From contig JBMYTN010000017.1 of NCBI GenBank assembly GCA_049604415.1, forward strand, positions 16,649 to 80,648: a stretch of 64,000 nucleotides of DNA. Direction: 5' to 3'. Source of the stretch: JBMYTN01 sp049604415. GTDB taxonomy: Bacteria > Pseudomonadota > Alphaproteobacteria > Rhodospirillales > Rhodospirillaceae. Positions 53,944-62,779 of this stretch are shown here, piece after piece (position 1 is the stretch's first letter; every line of letters starts with the position of its first letter). The translations under genes and the position numbers were made by a program. Below the pieces are notes generated by a model, which worked only from the letters and a program-made list of their open reading frames with translations, was not told the DNA's origin and did no database searches.

Positions 53944-54810
53944 TTGTTCGCTTCCCCCTTGCCCGACTCTGTCCTTCCGTTTCATGCCATTGCCATCACC
54001 GGTGCCTCCAGCGGTCTAGGGGCGGCGCTAGCTTTGCGGGCGGCGGGACCGGGACGAACCCTATTTCTGGCCGGGCGCAACGACGAGCGGCTGGAGAAGA
54101 TTGCCGAGCAGGCCCGGAGCGCCGGTGCCCAAGCCCATGCCCAGCGTGTTGACGTTACCGATGGCCAGGCCCTGAAAACCTGGATCACGGCTTGTGAAGC
54201 TCAAGCGCCGCTGGATCTGGTGATCGCCAATGCAGGCATCTCCGGGGGCACGGGGGGTGCTGGAGACGCCCAATCGAATCAGACACCCGCCTTGCCAGAC
54301 ACCGAAGCGACACGACCACAGAATCCGCCCGAGCCCCCGGAGCAGATCGCAAAAATCCTGGCGGTCAATCTGCATGGGGCGATTGATACGGTCTTGGCCG
54401 CGCTGCCGGCCATGCAGACCCGGGGACGGGGGCAGATTGGCGTTGTGGCGTCCTTGGCGGGTTATCGCGGTTGGGCGGGTGCTCCGGCCTATTGTGGTAG
54501 CAAAGCCGGGATCCAGGTCTGGGCCGAGGGCATGCGCGGGGCGCTACGGCCAAGCGGCGTTGGGCTGTCGGTGATCAATCCGGGCTTTGTCCGCACCCCG
54601 ATGACTGATGCCAATGGCTTTTCCATGCCCTTTATGGTCGAACCGGAGCGCGCCGCCGAGATCATTTTGCGCGGTCTGGCACGCAATCGGGGCCGGATCT
54701 CCTTCCCCTGGCAAATGGCCTGGATCGCCGGGCTCACCCGGCTGCTGCCCCAAAGCCTGATTGATCGGATCCAAGACCGCTTGCCGCGCAAGGGCCAGGC
54801 GCAGGAATAG
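53944..54810 (+). CDS. Short-chain dehydrogenase/reductase
   Basis: 288 residues from a TTG at 53944 (AAGAGAAGG 8 bp upstream). The Rossmann NAD(P) motif TGASSGLGAAL, the NAG block VIANAGISGG and the catalytic YxxxK in APAYCGSKAG are intact, with Ser in VVASLAG. A Pro/Thr/Gly-rich insertion (about residues 105-135) sits between the NAG motif and the next helix. A C-terminal hydrophobic segment may touch the membrane. Substrate unknown. Confidence 0.88.
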   Translation: MFASPLPDSVLPFHAIAITGASSGLGAALALRAAGPGRTLFLAGRNDERLEKIAEQARSAGAQAHAQRVDVTDGQALKTWITACEAQAPLDLVIANAGISGGTGGAGDAQSNQTPALPDTEATRPQNPPEPPEQIAKILAVNLHGAIDTVLAALPAMQTRGRGQIGVVASLAGYRGWAGAPAYCGSKAGIQVWAEGMRGALRPSGVGLSVINPGFVRTPMTDANGFSMPFMVEPERAAEIILRGLARNRGRISFPWQMAWIAGLTRLLPQSLIDRIQDRLPRKGQAQE

Positions 54811-54997
54811 GTCAAAGACTCTAAGGATATGCCTTAGATAACACCAATAAAATTCTGATATTATGAGAAAATCCAAATCTCTAACTACATATGTAGCCAG
54901 AGCGTAAACCACGTTCGCCTGCTTGGTCGTGACACCGATCAACTTTGAGCAGGGGCAGTTGCACTGGTCGTCAGGTTGCCCAGCTTTGTGTTGATTA

Positions 54998-55627
54998 TTA
55001 GCCCTTCGCCTCGCGTTCGATGCGGTCCAACAAAGGGGCCCATTCCGCACGATAGGGCTCCAGCCGCGCCCCGGGGACGTCGAACAGGCTGGTGCCCTCT
55101 GCCGCCATGGTGGCGTAGCTCTGGGTATCGCGCAGCCGGGCGACAGCGGGGAAATCCAGCGAGGCCAGAAACTCTTCCAGCCGGGTTAAGGCCTTGGTCC
55201 GGGGCCGGATGCGGTTGGCCAAGCAGACCACCTCCCGCTTGTTGCGCCTTACCGCCTTCAGCTCCATCAAATGCTTGATAAAGCGTAAGGTGCCGTCTTC
55301 GTCAAAGGCGGACGGCAAAACCGGGATCACCACCATATCAGCTTGGGTGACCACATCCTTGACCACCCCCTTGCCCATGGCTGCGGCGGCATCCACCACC
55401 AAACGATCGAGATGTTTGGGAATGCCATCACCCCGGGACAGATTGACCCCTTCGATTTTGGGCAAGTCCTTCGGACGGCGCTTTAGCCAGCCAAGGGCGC
55501 TCTTCTGGCGATCCAGATCTGCCAAAGCGGTCCGGAACCCGCGCTGGGCAAAGGAGGCGGCGAGATGGGTGGCGATGGTGGTTTTGCCAGCACCCCCCTT
55601 TGTATTGGCAACTGCGAGAACAAACAT
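54998..55627 (-). CDS. ParA/MinD-type ATPase
   Basis: 209 residues from the ATG at 55627. The deviant Walker A VANTKGGAGKTTIATHLAA is characteristic, with LADLDRQKSALGWL as the second conserved block and VVIPVLPSAFDEDGTL later. Such proteins position DNA, protein arrays or polar machinery. No parB-like partner is adjacent, so it is not the chromosomal ParA. AT-rich DNA (54811-54997), with a TCTAAGG/CCTTAGA hairpin, separates it from the SDR. Confidence 0.88.
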   Translation of the reverse strand: MFVLAVANTKGGAGKTTIATHLAASFAQRGFRTALADLDRQKSALGWLKRRPKDLPKIEGVNLSRGDGIPKHLDRLVVDAAAAMGKGVVKDVVTQADMVVIPVLPSAFDEDGTLRFIKHLMELKAVRRNKREVVCLANRIRPRTKALTRLEEFLASLDFPAVARLRDTQSYATMAAEGTSLFDVPGARLEPYRAEWAPLLDRIEREAKG

Positions 55628-55933
55628 CAGCGCAGCATATGCGCACTGAGTGCGTCTTTCAAGGGGTTTGCCTCGGCCATCTTTTTTTCTTTCCCAGCGA
55701 AGTCTTGTTTTAGAGGGGGACGGGACGGACGTCCTGCTGTACTGTCTTGGGCAGAGAGGGGGACATACCGGCCATAAGAGCAAGAACAGCCCGCAAGCGC
55801 TGACCTCTAAGGCAGGTTGTCAGACAACAGACCAGTTTCAAGACCACGACGATGGAACGGGCGGACGGCTTTGTCCGCGCCCCATGGGGTTCGCTTTTTT
55901 TGCCGGGCCCGCGTCACTGGATCGGAGGTGGGG
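55628..55933. promoter_or_regulatory. Divergent region between the ParA-like and HupK-like genes, with a 13-bp palindrome
   Basis: 306 bp. CGCACTGAGTGCG (55642-55654) is an exact palindrome with a central base, 15 bp before the ParA-like gene. It could be an operator near its start site. No clear Shine-Dalgarno precedes that gene. Confidence 0.45.
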
Positions 55934-57280
55934 ATGAACCAACCCCCCGTTCTGCAAAGCCTGCTTCGAAATACGGAGACCCCGGTCCCCATGCGGCGCG
56001 GTAGCCACATTGTTCTGACCTTGTTTCTATCCGGCAACCGGATCTCGACCGTTGATATCGGTTCGAGCCGGACGGTAACGGCCGGGCGGATCCTGACCAA
56101 AAAAAACGTCAATGAAAGCCTGGGCAAAATGTCATCGGTGGTCACCGATCACTTGACCGCCCATACGGTTGCTGGTGTGCGCGCCGTCGAGGCCGCCATG
56201 GGCGTGCGCGTCGCCCGCTCGGTAAACCTGGCCCGGGATGTCCTGCTGATGCGCGATATGCTGGAAGACCATATCCTGCGCATGGTGCTGGACTGGCCTG
56301 TTTTGGGGGCCGAACCGGCCGATCCCGGGGCCGCCCGAGGCGTCAAAGGGATCCTGGGCGAATTGCCCGCCATGCTGTTTCCGGATGGGGATGGCTTAAG
56401 CGTGGGCGGCGGCACCGTGGGCACCAGCCTGACCAGCGCCATGGTGGACCGCTTGCATGATATTCGCAGCCATTTGACCCGCACGGTCATGGGCCGCGAG
56501 GCCCCGCCCCCCTGGCGGCGGACCCATGCCAAGGCCAGTTCCAATGCCGAGGCGGGATCGACGGACCACCCCTCCGCCGGTGCAATGATCGAGCCCCCCC
56601 TGGCCGCAGATGATCCGGAAGCCGCCATGCTGGATTGGTGTGATCAGGGGGACACGAGCACCAGCCGTCTTTTTGCCCGGCTGATGAGCAAGGGCATGGC
56701 CGCCATGGGGGCCAGCACCAATGAGCTGATGCCCGATTTGGCCGAATATCAAATGGAAATGCTGCTCAGTCAGGATCAGCAAGGTCGGTTCCGCCAGCAC
56801 CCCCATTGGAAAGGCCGGGTGTTTGAAACCGGAGCCTTGGCCCGCATGGCCAGCCATCCGGCAATCCAAGCCCTGCGCAAGCGCTATCGGTCCGGATTGT
56901 TGTCGCGCTTTGCCGCTCATCTGGTCGAGGCCTTCCACTTGATCGACCAAATGGAAATCACGGTGGAAAAACTGGTCGATACCCCACTGATCGCCCCAAG
57001 CGTGGTCTCACCGGGTCCGCAGCGCCCGTCCACGGGATTGGGCAATGCCGAATGCGTCGGGGGACGAATCTATCACTGGGCCCGGTTGACCGGCGACCAA
57101 GTGGTGGACTACCGGATCCTGCCGCCCACAGCCTGGAACTTCCATCCGGAGGGACCGCTGGTCACGGGCATGACCAATGTCCGCGTGCCCGATGAAGACC
57201 ATGCCATGGCTTTTTGCCGGTTTATGGTCTCGGCCTTAGATCCCAGCGTGGCCTGGGAAGCCCGCATGTCGGCAAGCTAA
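55934..57280 (+). CDS. HupK-like / NiFe-hydrogenase large-subunit-related protein
   Basis: 448 residues from the ATG at 55934, with GGAGG about 6 bp upstream. The C-terminal NAECVGGRIYHWARL and VVDYRILPPTAWNFHPEG match the hydrogenase large-subunit family, in particular the HupK maturation-type relatives. The nickel-binding cysteine pairs of true large subunits (RxCGxC and DPCxxC) are not seen, so it is not expected to be an active hydrogenase. HupK proteins act in hydrogenase maturation in some proteobacteria. No hydrogenase, hyp or hup gene lies in the window, making this an orphan. Confidence 0.72.
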   Translation: MNQPPVLQSLLRNTETPVPMRRGSHIVLTLFLSGNRISTVDIGSSRTVTAGRILTKKNVNESLGKMSSVVTDHLTAHTVAGVRAVEAAMGVRVARSVNLARDVLLMRDMLEDHILRMVLDWPVLGAEPADPGAARGVKGILGELPAMLFPDGDGLSVGGGTVGTSLTSAMVDRLHDIRSHLTRTVMGREAPPPWRRTHAKASSNAEAGSTDHPSAGAMIEPPLAADDPEAAMLDWCDQGDTSTSRLFARLMSKGMAAMGASTNELMPDLAEYQMEMLLSQDQQGRFRQHPHWKGRVFETGALARMASHPAIQALRKRYRSGLLSRFAAHLVEAFHLIDQMEITVEKLVDTPLIAPSVVSPGPQRPSTGLGNAECVGGRIYHWARLTGDQVVDYRILPPTAWNFHPEGPLVTGMTNVRVPDEDHAMAFCRFMVSALDPSVAWEARMSAS

Positions 57281-57511
57281 GGCGTTTTGGCGCAGTGAAG
57301 TTTTGGGGTCCGGCGCAAATGCTGTGAACATCCCCGTCTTTACACCCTCTTGCCCGGGCGTCGCTTTCACGGATTTGGCCCTGGGGTGGATAGGGCAGCC
57401 CGCTCTGCAGCCTTTGCGGCCTTTTGGCCAAACAATTCGCCGCCAATCCATAGCATCGGTTGCAGACTTTCCATCAGACCGTTAGGGTTTCCCTTGGCTT
57501 TCTTATGACAA

Positions 57512-59338
57512 ATGGCCAGTTGGATGACCCGTCCGCCTTCTCGCTCCCCGCCGCTGGATGAGCACACACCCTCTTCCGCGCCAGCAGCGCCGGAAGATCC
57601 AGGGCGGCTGAGTGATGTGCGCGGGGCGACGCTGCTGCCCAGTGCTTCGATCTTCCATAGCCTGGCGGAAGGCATGCTGTTGATTGACAGCCATGGGGTG
57701 GTCCGGGATGTCAATGCCGCCTATGAGGAGATGAGCGGCTGGAAAGCCAGCGAGCTGATCGGGGCCTCGCCCAAAATCCTCGCCGAGCCTCTCCATGACC
57801 CCGGCCATCTTGAGCGCCTCCTGACCACGGAGGTTGAGATCGGTGCCCCCTGGCATGGCGATGTCCACGCGGCCCGCAAGTCAGGCGAAACCTTTGCCGC
57901 CCAGATGAGCCTGAGCGCGCTGCGCCCGCACCCCCCATTTCTGCCGGGCGAACAAGATGCCGAACAGACAGATCTGACCTATTATGTTGCCTTGCTCTGG
58001 GACATCACCGACCGCAAGCGCGATGAAGAGCATATCCGGTTCCAAGCCAATTTCGATGTCCTGACCCATCTGCCCAACCGCTATCTGATCGGGGATCGGA
58101 TGGAACAGGCGATCCTGCAGGCCAGTAGAACCGGCAAACGCCTAGCTGTGCTCTATCTGGGGCTGGATCGCTTCAAGCAGATCAATGAAAGCCACGGCCA
58201 TTCCGTTGGCGATGAGGTGTTGAAGCTCACCGCCAAGCGCCTGCGCAAATGCGTCCGGGTCAGTGACACCATCGGTCGGCTGAGCGGTGATGAGTTCGTC
58301 GTGCTGCTAACCAGCATTGGCGAGAATGATGCGGGCCAAATTGTCGCGGAAAAAATCGCCAAGGCCTTTGCCGAGCCGTTCCTGACCGGCACCCTGGAGC
58401 TGTTTGCTCTGCCCTCCTTTGGCTTGGCCTATTATCCCGAGGATGGCGGCGATGTGAACGACCTGCTGCGCAATGCCGATGTGGCGATGTATCACGCCAA
58501 GACGGCGGGATCGGGCCAGATCCGGCGCTATAGCCCGGATATGACCCGGCGCTCCCAAGCCCAATTGACCTTGGAGACCGACCTGCGCCGGGCCTTGGGC
58601 CGCAATGAATTCGAATTGTTCTATCAGCCTAAAATGGGACCGGCAGGCGAGCTGCTGGGGGCCGAAGCCCTGATCCGCTGGAACCACAGCACCAAAGGTC
58701 GGATCAGCCCCGCCGCCTTCATTCCTTTGGCCGAAGAATCCGGCGTGATCATTTCCATGGGCCATTGGATCCTGCGCGAGGCCTGTGCCCAACTTCTGGC
58801 CTGGGATCGGGATGGTCTGTGCCTGCCCAGCATTTCGGTCAATGTCTCGACCAAACAATTCCGAGACCCGCAATTGGTCGAGATCGTGGCTCAAACCCTG
58901 CTCGCCTCCGGTCTAGATCCGAAGCGGCTGGATCTGGAGATCACCGAATCGGTCATGACCGGGGATGTGGAACAGGCGGTCACCATCTTGCAGCGGCTCA
59001 AGGATCTGGGGGTGACCCTGTCCATTGACGATTTCGGCACCGGCTATTCCTCGCTGAACTATCTGAAAACCTTCCCCATCGACACTTTGAAAATCGACCA
59101 GTCCTTTGTCCGGGACCTGATGAGCAGCGAAAAGGACGCCGCCATTGTGTCGACCATTATTTCTCTGGCGCGGAATCTGGGTTTTTCCGTCGTCGCAGAA
59201 GGGGTAGAAACCGAAGATCAGGCCAGGATCCTCGCCGATATGACCTGCGAGCGGTTTCAGGGCTATCTTTACAGTGCCCCCCTAACCGCTGCAGACTTTT
59301 CCGCCTCGGCACAGCGGTGGGGAGCCGCAAGACCCTAA
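57512..59338 (+). CDS. PAS-GGDEF-EAL cyclic-di-GMP phosphodiesterase
   Basis: 608 residues, no membrane helix. A PAS domain (about 45-170, IFHSLAEGMLLIDSHG) precedes GGDEF (about 180-340) and EAL (about 350-600). The GGDEF domain looks impaired: the metal Asp is Gly217 in LYLGLDRFKQIN, and the signature is SGDEF (258-262). The EAL domain looks active: EALIRW (E385), NVSTKQF, LEITESVM, DDFGTGYSSL, KIDQSFV and AEGVET are intact. So it probably degrades c-di-GMP, with GGDEF as a GTP sensor. No clear Shine-Dalgarno; ATG 57512 or 57524. Confidence 0.9.
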   Translation: MASWMTRPPSRSPPLDEHTPSSAPAAPEDPGRLSDVRGATLLPSASIFHSLAEGMLLIDSHGVVRDVNAAYEEMSGWKASELIGASPKILAEPLHDPGHLERLLTTEVEIGAPWHGDVHAARKSGETFAAQMSLSALRPHPPFLPGEQDAEQTDLTYYVALLWDITDRKRDEEHIRFQANFDVLTHLPNRYLIGDRMEQAILQASRTGKRLAVLYLGLDRFKQINESHGHSVGDEVLKLTAKRLRKCVRVSDTIGRLSGDEFVVLLTSIGENDAGQIVAEKIAKAFAEPFLTGTLELFALPSFGLAYYPEDGGDVNDLLRNADVAMYHAKTAGSGQIRRYSPDMTRRSQAQLTLETDLRRALGRNEFELFYQPKMGPAGELLGAEALIRWNHSTKGRISPAAFIPLAEESGVIISMGHWILREACAQLLAWDRDGLCLPSISVNVSTKQFRDPQLVEIVAQTLLASGLDPKRLDLEITESVMTGDVEQAVTILQRLKDLGVTLSIDDFGTGYSSLNYLKTFPIDTLKIDQSFVRDLMSSEKDAAIVSTIISLARNLGFSVVAEGVETEDQARILADMTCERFQGYLYSAPLTAADFSASAQRWGAARP

Positions 59339-59388
59339 CGTCTCTCTGATCTGGAACGCTTTGATCTTATGCGTATGGAGGCAAACCG

Positions 59389-59832
59389 GTGCAATTGAAG
59401 GACTTCACCGACCAACAAAACACGGTTCTTTTCGGTCTGGCGGTCCGTTTGACCCTGGCCGATGACACGGTTCCCCTGGGCGAGGACCGCCGAATCGCCC
59501 AGTTGCGCGAACGCATCGGGCTCGATTTGAAGGCGGATATGAATGACATCTATTCCGACAGCAATGTCGGTCTGTTCGACAGCCCGCCAGCCAGACGCCG
59601 GGTGCTGTATGAACTGTTGCTGCTGGCCCATGCGGATCAGCGGCTGGACCCGCGCGAACTGATGGTCATTGACGGTCTTTCAAAAGCCATGTCGGTGCCC
59701 GCAGAAGAAGTTGCCCTGCTAAAATCCCTGGCCGAAGAAGAATCCGATATTGATCGCAATGGGGCCACAGCCCAGCAGCGGGCCAGTTTCAACACCAAAG
59801 TGGCGCGACAAATTGAGCATGGGACTCCTTAG
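59389..59832 (+). CDS. TerB-like helical protein
   Basis: 147 residues from a GTG at 59389, with GGAGG 7 bp upstream. The pattern FGLAVRLTLADDTVPLGEDR and LLLLAHADQRLDPRELMVID resembles the two acidic metal-binding helices of TerB/TerB-like domains. It is soluble and all-helical. TerB relatives occur in stress and envelope contexts; a specific role is unknown. It follows the EAL protein by 50 bp and may be co-transcribed. Confidence 0.65.
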   Translation: MQLKDFTDQQNTVLFGLAVRLTLADDTVPLGEDRRIAQLRERIGLDLKADMNDIYSDSNVGLFDSPPARRRVLYELLLLAHADQRLDPRELMVIDGLSKAMSVPAEEVALLKSLAEEESDIDRNGATAQQRASFNTKVARQIEHGTP

Positions 59833-59925
59833 AGGCGATCCGGTTCGGTTTTGACGCCAGAGTCACCGAACTGTCCGTTGTTTATTTTGCCTCCGATCCC
59901 ACCTTACCGACACGGCGTTCCCGTT

Positions 59926-59987
59926 CCGTCCCTCAAAGCCCATGGACCGCTAATGCGGTCTGAACCCCACTCTGGCCTGAGGGACGG
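59926..59987. other. Nested inverted repeat (cruciform-like) upstream of lpoA
   Basis: CCGTCCCTCA (59926-59935) and TGAGGGACGG (59978-59987) are exact inverted copies. Inside them GACCGC-TAAT-GCGGTC (59945-59960) forms a second perfect hairpin. No T run follows. It lies about 50 bp before the LpoA-like start and could be a leader structure or the 3' end of the TerB-like transcript. Confidence 0.55.
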
Positions 59988-60038
59988 GATCTTGTCTTGT
60001 GGCGGAGCGCAAAACAGGTCCGGCATGGGAGAGAGTTT

Positions 60039-61919
60039 ATGAAGGCGGTTTCCGCATCGCTATCGGTTCTTTGTGCGGCAGGGTTGCTTGCCGCCTGCCA
60101 GACCACCCCGCCCCCCAGCTCCAATGCCACCAGTGCCAAACCGGCCCCTGCCCCCGTTGTTCAGCCCCCCAAACCGACGGTGGTTGGCCCCGCCCGTGTC
60201 GCCTTGCTGCTGCCCATGTCCGGGCGGCATGCGGCCCTGGGCGACGGGTTGCGCCGGGCCGCCATGGCTTTGGATGAGCCCAATGACAACATCCAGGTCA
60301 CGGTCTATGACACCAAGGGCACGCCAGAAGGGGCCGTAGCGGCCTACACGGCGGCCAGGGGGGCTGATGCCATTGTCGGGCCGGTGTTCTCCGCCAGCGC
60401 CCGCGCCCTGATCCCGCTGACCGGCGGCACCCTAGGCCCCGTAGCCTCGCCCATCACCCCCGCTCCAACCCCATCGACAACGCCACCAGCACCGACCGCG
60501 CCCGCCCCAGGGAACGGGACTGAGGCCGGGACTGGGACTGCACCCCAACCCACCGCCCAAGCACCGGTGCTGTTCACGCCGGTGCAATATGCCCAGGTGA
60601 TTCCGGCGGCGGCCGATCCGACCACGGATGCGCTGACCGCGCCGCCGGCGACCGCCGCACCGCTGCTGGCGGGCAGTGGACCGGTGGTGTTGGCCTTAAC
60701 CAATGACCAGAGCGTGGCCGGAGGCGCGATCAAAGTCTTGGGCCACAGCCCGCAGCCCCAAGTCACCAAACTGCTCAGCCATCTGGCGGGCAAGGGGCGG
60801 CGTCAAGTGGCCTTGCTTGGACCGGACACGGTATATGCCCGGCTGGTTGCCAATGAAATCAAAGCCATGGCAGCGGCGGGCAAGCTGACCTTGGCCGTGG
60901 AATCACTCTATGCACCGGGCACCCAATATGCGGATGTCGCTGATCTGACCCGATCCGTGGCCCGCAGCGGGGCCGATGTCATCGTCGTGCCCTCCGGAGG
61001 CCTTAATCTGGTCGGCGTCTCCTCGCTGCTGCAATATTACAATGCCATCCCCAGCGCAGTCATTGCCGGGACTGATGTCTGGGAATCTGGAACCAACTTG
61101 CTGCGCGAGGCCTCCTTGCTCGGGGCCATGTTTGCCTCCACCACCCGGGGCAAAGCCGATCCGGCAATGGCACTGGGTGGCGTGCCGCCGATGATTGATC
61201 CGAGCGCAGCAGCCCCCGAAACCGCGGGTGCCGCGAATGCCGCCGCGCCGGACATCCCGCCGCTCTCACCGCCAGAACCTCAAGAGACCCCCGTGTCCGG
61301 GACCAGCGCCGGAGCCAATGCCACACCGGCCCCAGCGGCAGACGCGAGCGCAGGCACGCCCGAAGACGGTGCCCTCCCGGACCTGTCCCTGGAGGAGGAC
61401 GACGCCTTCTTGCCGCCGCCCCCCATGCCGACGGATCCAGACAAGTTCCAACAACTGGTGATGGATGGGGTCGCGCTGGTGAAAAGCTGGGCTGGCCGCC
61501 CGGGCAGCAGCACCCCGCGCCCACCTTTGGCAACATGGCTGGCCAATCCGGCTGGCTTTGATGGGGCGGCAGGCCTGTTCCGCTTTAACGCCCAAGGTGC
61601 TGCCGAGCGGGCCTATAACGTCCTGCGCATCGAACGGGCAGGCCTGATCACTGAAAGCCCGGCCCTGGTGCGTTTTGCTGGAGCCCCCGGAGCCCCGATT
61701 CGCCTGCCCCGGACCATGGTGCCGCCGCCGGGCATGGTGTCAACAGCTCCGATCACGCTGGGCACCCCTTCTGAAACCTTATCGAGCCCAGGCGGTGCTG
61801 CCACCAGCACACCGCAAAGCGGGCCGGTCAGTGGGGAAAGCTCCAGCAGCCCGGCCCCGTCCGGGTCCAGCGCCCCACCCCTGCGCACCGGCCCGTTCAA
61901 GCCGAGCTTCTCCCTTTGA
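60039..61919 (+). CDS. LpoA-like penicillin-binding-protein activator lipoprotein
   Basis: 626 residues from the ATG at 60039, with GGGAGAGAG upstream. A lipobox LLAACQTT anchors it in a membrane. The mature part shows the periplasmic-binding fold of LppC/LpoA: VALLLPMSGRHAALGDGLRRA, YDTKGTPEGAVAAY, QVALLGPDTVYARLVANEIK and VIVVPSGGLNLVGVSSLLQYY. Long Pro/Ala/Thr/Ser-rich stretches interrupt it (about 140-210 and 390-465) and form the tail. LpoA-type proteins stimulate class A penicillin-binding proteins from the outer membrane; that role is inferred here. Confidence 0.8.
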   Translation: MKAVSASLSVLCAAGLLAACQTTPPPSSNATSAKPAPAPVVQPPKPTVVGPARVALLLPMSGRHAALGDGLRRAAMALDEPNDNIQVTVYDTKGTPEGAVAAYTAARGADAIVGPVFSASARALIPLTGGTLGPVASPITPAPTPSTTPPAPTAPAPGNGTEAGTGTAPQPTAQAPVLFTPVQYAQVIPAAADPTTDALTAPPATAAPLLAGSGPVVLALTNDQSVAGGAIKVLGHSPQPQVTKLLSHLAGKGRRQVALLGPDTVYARLVANEIKAMAAAGKLTLAVESLYAPGTQYADVADLTRSVARSGADVIVVPSGGLNLVGVSSLLQYYNAIPSAVIAGTDVWESGTNLLREASLLGAMFASTTRGKADPAMALGGVPPMIDPSAAAPETAGAANAAAPDIPPLSPPEPQETPVSGTSAGANATPAPAADASAGTPEDGALPDLSLEEDDAFLPPPPMPTDPDKFQQLVMDGVALVKSWAGRPGSSTPRPPLATWLANPAGFDGAAGLFRFNAQGAAERAYNVLRIERAGLITESPALVRFAGAPGAPIRLPRTMVPPPGMVSTAPITLGTPSETLSSPGGAATSTPQSGPVSGESSSSPAPSGSSAPPLRTGPFKPSFSL

Positions 61920-61928
61920 CACCCCAAC

Positions 61929-61958
61929 CCCAGGATAGGGGGTCCTCCCCATCCTGGG
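61929..61958 (+). terminator. Hairpin after the lpoA-like gene
   Basis: CCCAGGAT and ATCCTGGG pair exactly around 14 nt, 9 bp after the stop. The tail is not T-rich, so it may act with Rho or stabilise the transcript. Confidence 0.5.
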
Positions 61959-62193
61959 CCTTCGCGAGTGCAGCGACTCGTTGGTTTCGCTGCGCTGCAA
62001 GGAATCGAATCGGGGAAAGCCCACAGAGTTATCCACAGATCCATTGGCTCTAATGGCCTGAAAAGAAACAATTTGCTCTAAATTTCGGTGAAATCGCTCA
62101 CGATTATGCACCTATGCTGTGTTGCAGAATAAAGACAAGCCCTTACGGGCCGTTTCAGTTGAAATTGTTTTTTGGCCGAGGCCCCGACAGGCA
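61959..62193. other. Intergenic region with an exact DnaA-box
   Basis: No gene seen. TTATCCACA at 62029-62037 matches the DnaA-box consensus, in a run CCACAGAGTTATCCACAG. Single boxes are also found by chance. Confidence 0.35.
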
Positions 62194-62232
62194 CAAAAAA
62201 ATCATCCCTCCCACGGGCGTGGAAAGGATGAT
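62194..62232 (-). terminator. Rho-independent terminator of the small membrane protein gene
   Basis: On the minus strand ATCATCC/GGATGAT and an inner CCACG/CGTGG stem are followed by seven Ts. It lies about 120 nt after the stop. Confidence 0.85.
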
Positions 62233-62355
62233 CCTAAGAGATAGGCTGTATTGAGCCGGACAGAGCGAGAACAAGACCATGTCCTCTCGCACGGGATCGG
62301 AAAAACCCCGTGCGCTTCAGCCGTGACCGGCTTCAGATCTGTTTCCAGAAGGTGA

Positions 62356-62538
62356 TTAAACTTCTTCTGGGTCTTTGGCAGCGGTGAAGGCCAGCACCAG
62401 GACGAAGCCGACAACGGTGCCAATCAGGCCGACATAGAGCATGAACCACATGCCAAACAGATAGATACTGAGATAGAACAGCAGGCCCACAAGGGCGATG
62501 GCCAGAATGCCAAACAGTTGTGCGGTCACGGTCATCAT
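62356..62538 (-). CDS. Small two-helix membrane protein (60 residues)
   Basis: 60 residues. AGAGGGG lies 6 bp before the ATG at 62538 (a second ATG follows directly). Nearly the whole protein is hydrophobic: two membrane helices (about 8-28 and 34-53) and a short charged tail (AAKDPEEV). A terminator downstream and an FNR-type site about 80 bp upstream support a real, oxygen-regulated gene. I do not recognise the family. Confidence 0.72.
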   Translation of the reverse strand: MMTVTAQLFGILAIALVGLLFYLSIYLFGMWFMLYVGLIGTVVGFVLVLAFTAAKDPEEV

Positions 62539-62614
62539 TCATTCCCCTCTGATGTCCGAACAGGATTTCCGGAAAGTCATACCCCCTTGTCGTCGCAAAC
62601 AGGCCTTGGGTTAA

Positions 62615-62628
62615 ATGATCTGGATCAA
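62615..62628 (-). promoter_or_regulatory. FNR/FixK-type site upstream of the small membrane protein
   Basis: On the minus strand TTGATCCAGATCAT matches TTGAT-N4-ATCAA at 9 of 10 positions, about 80 bp before the start of the 60-residue protein. It suggests induction at low oxygen. Confidence 0.55.
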
Positions 62629-62779
62629 TTTGGGCTGAGAAAATCAGCAAACACCAGGGACTTGGCCCCCAAATGGTGGCTTATCCGCCTCGACCCACAC
62701 CCAATCGGAGAAAGGTCTTCGTGGGACACTAACGCCCAAGGCGATCCCATCGACGCCGACTCTGGGTGTCAAAGCAGAG

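Noticed and set aside
54998..55627. Chromosomal partition ParA
   Set aside because: No parB, gidB or oriC-type neighbours; the protein is shorter and lone, so only a ParA-like ATPase is claimed.
62029..62037. Replication origin
   Set aside because: Only one DnaA-box, no AT-rich unwinding region with repeated boxes, and no dnaA, dnaN or parAB pair nearby.
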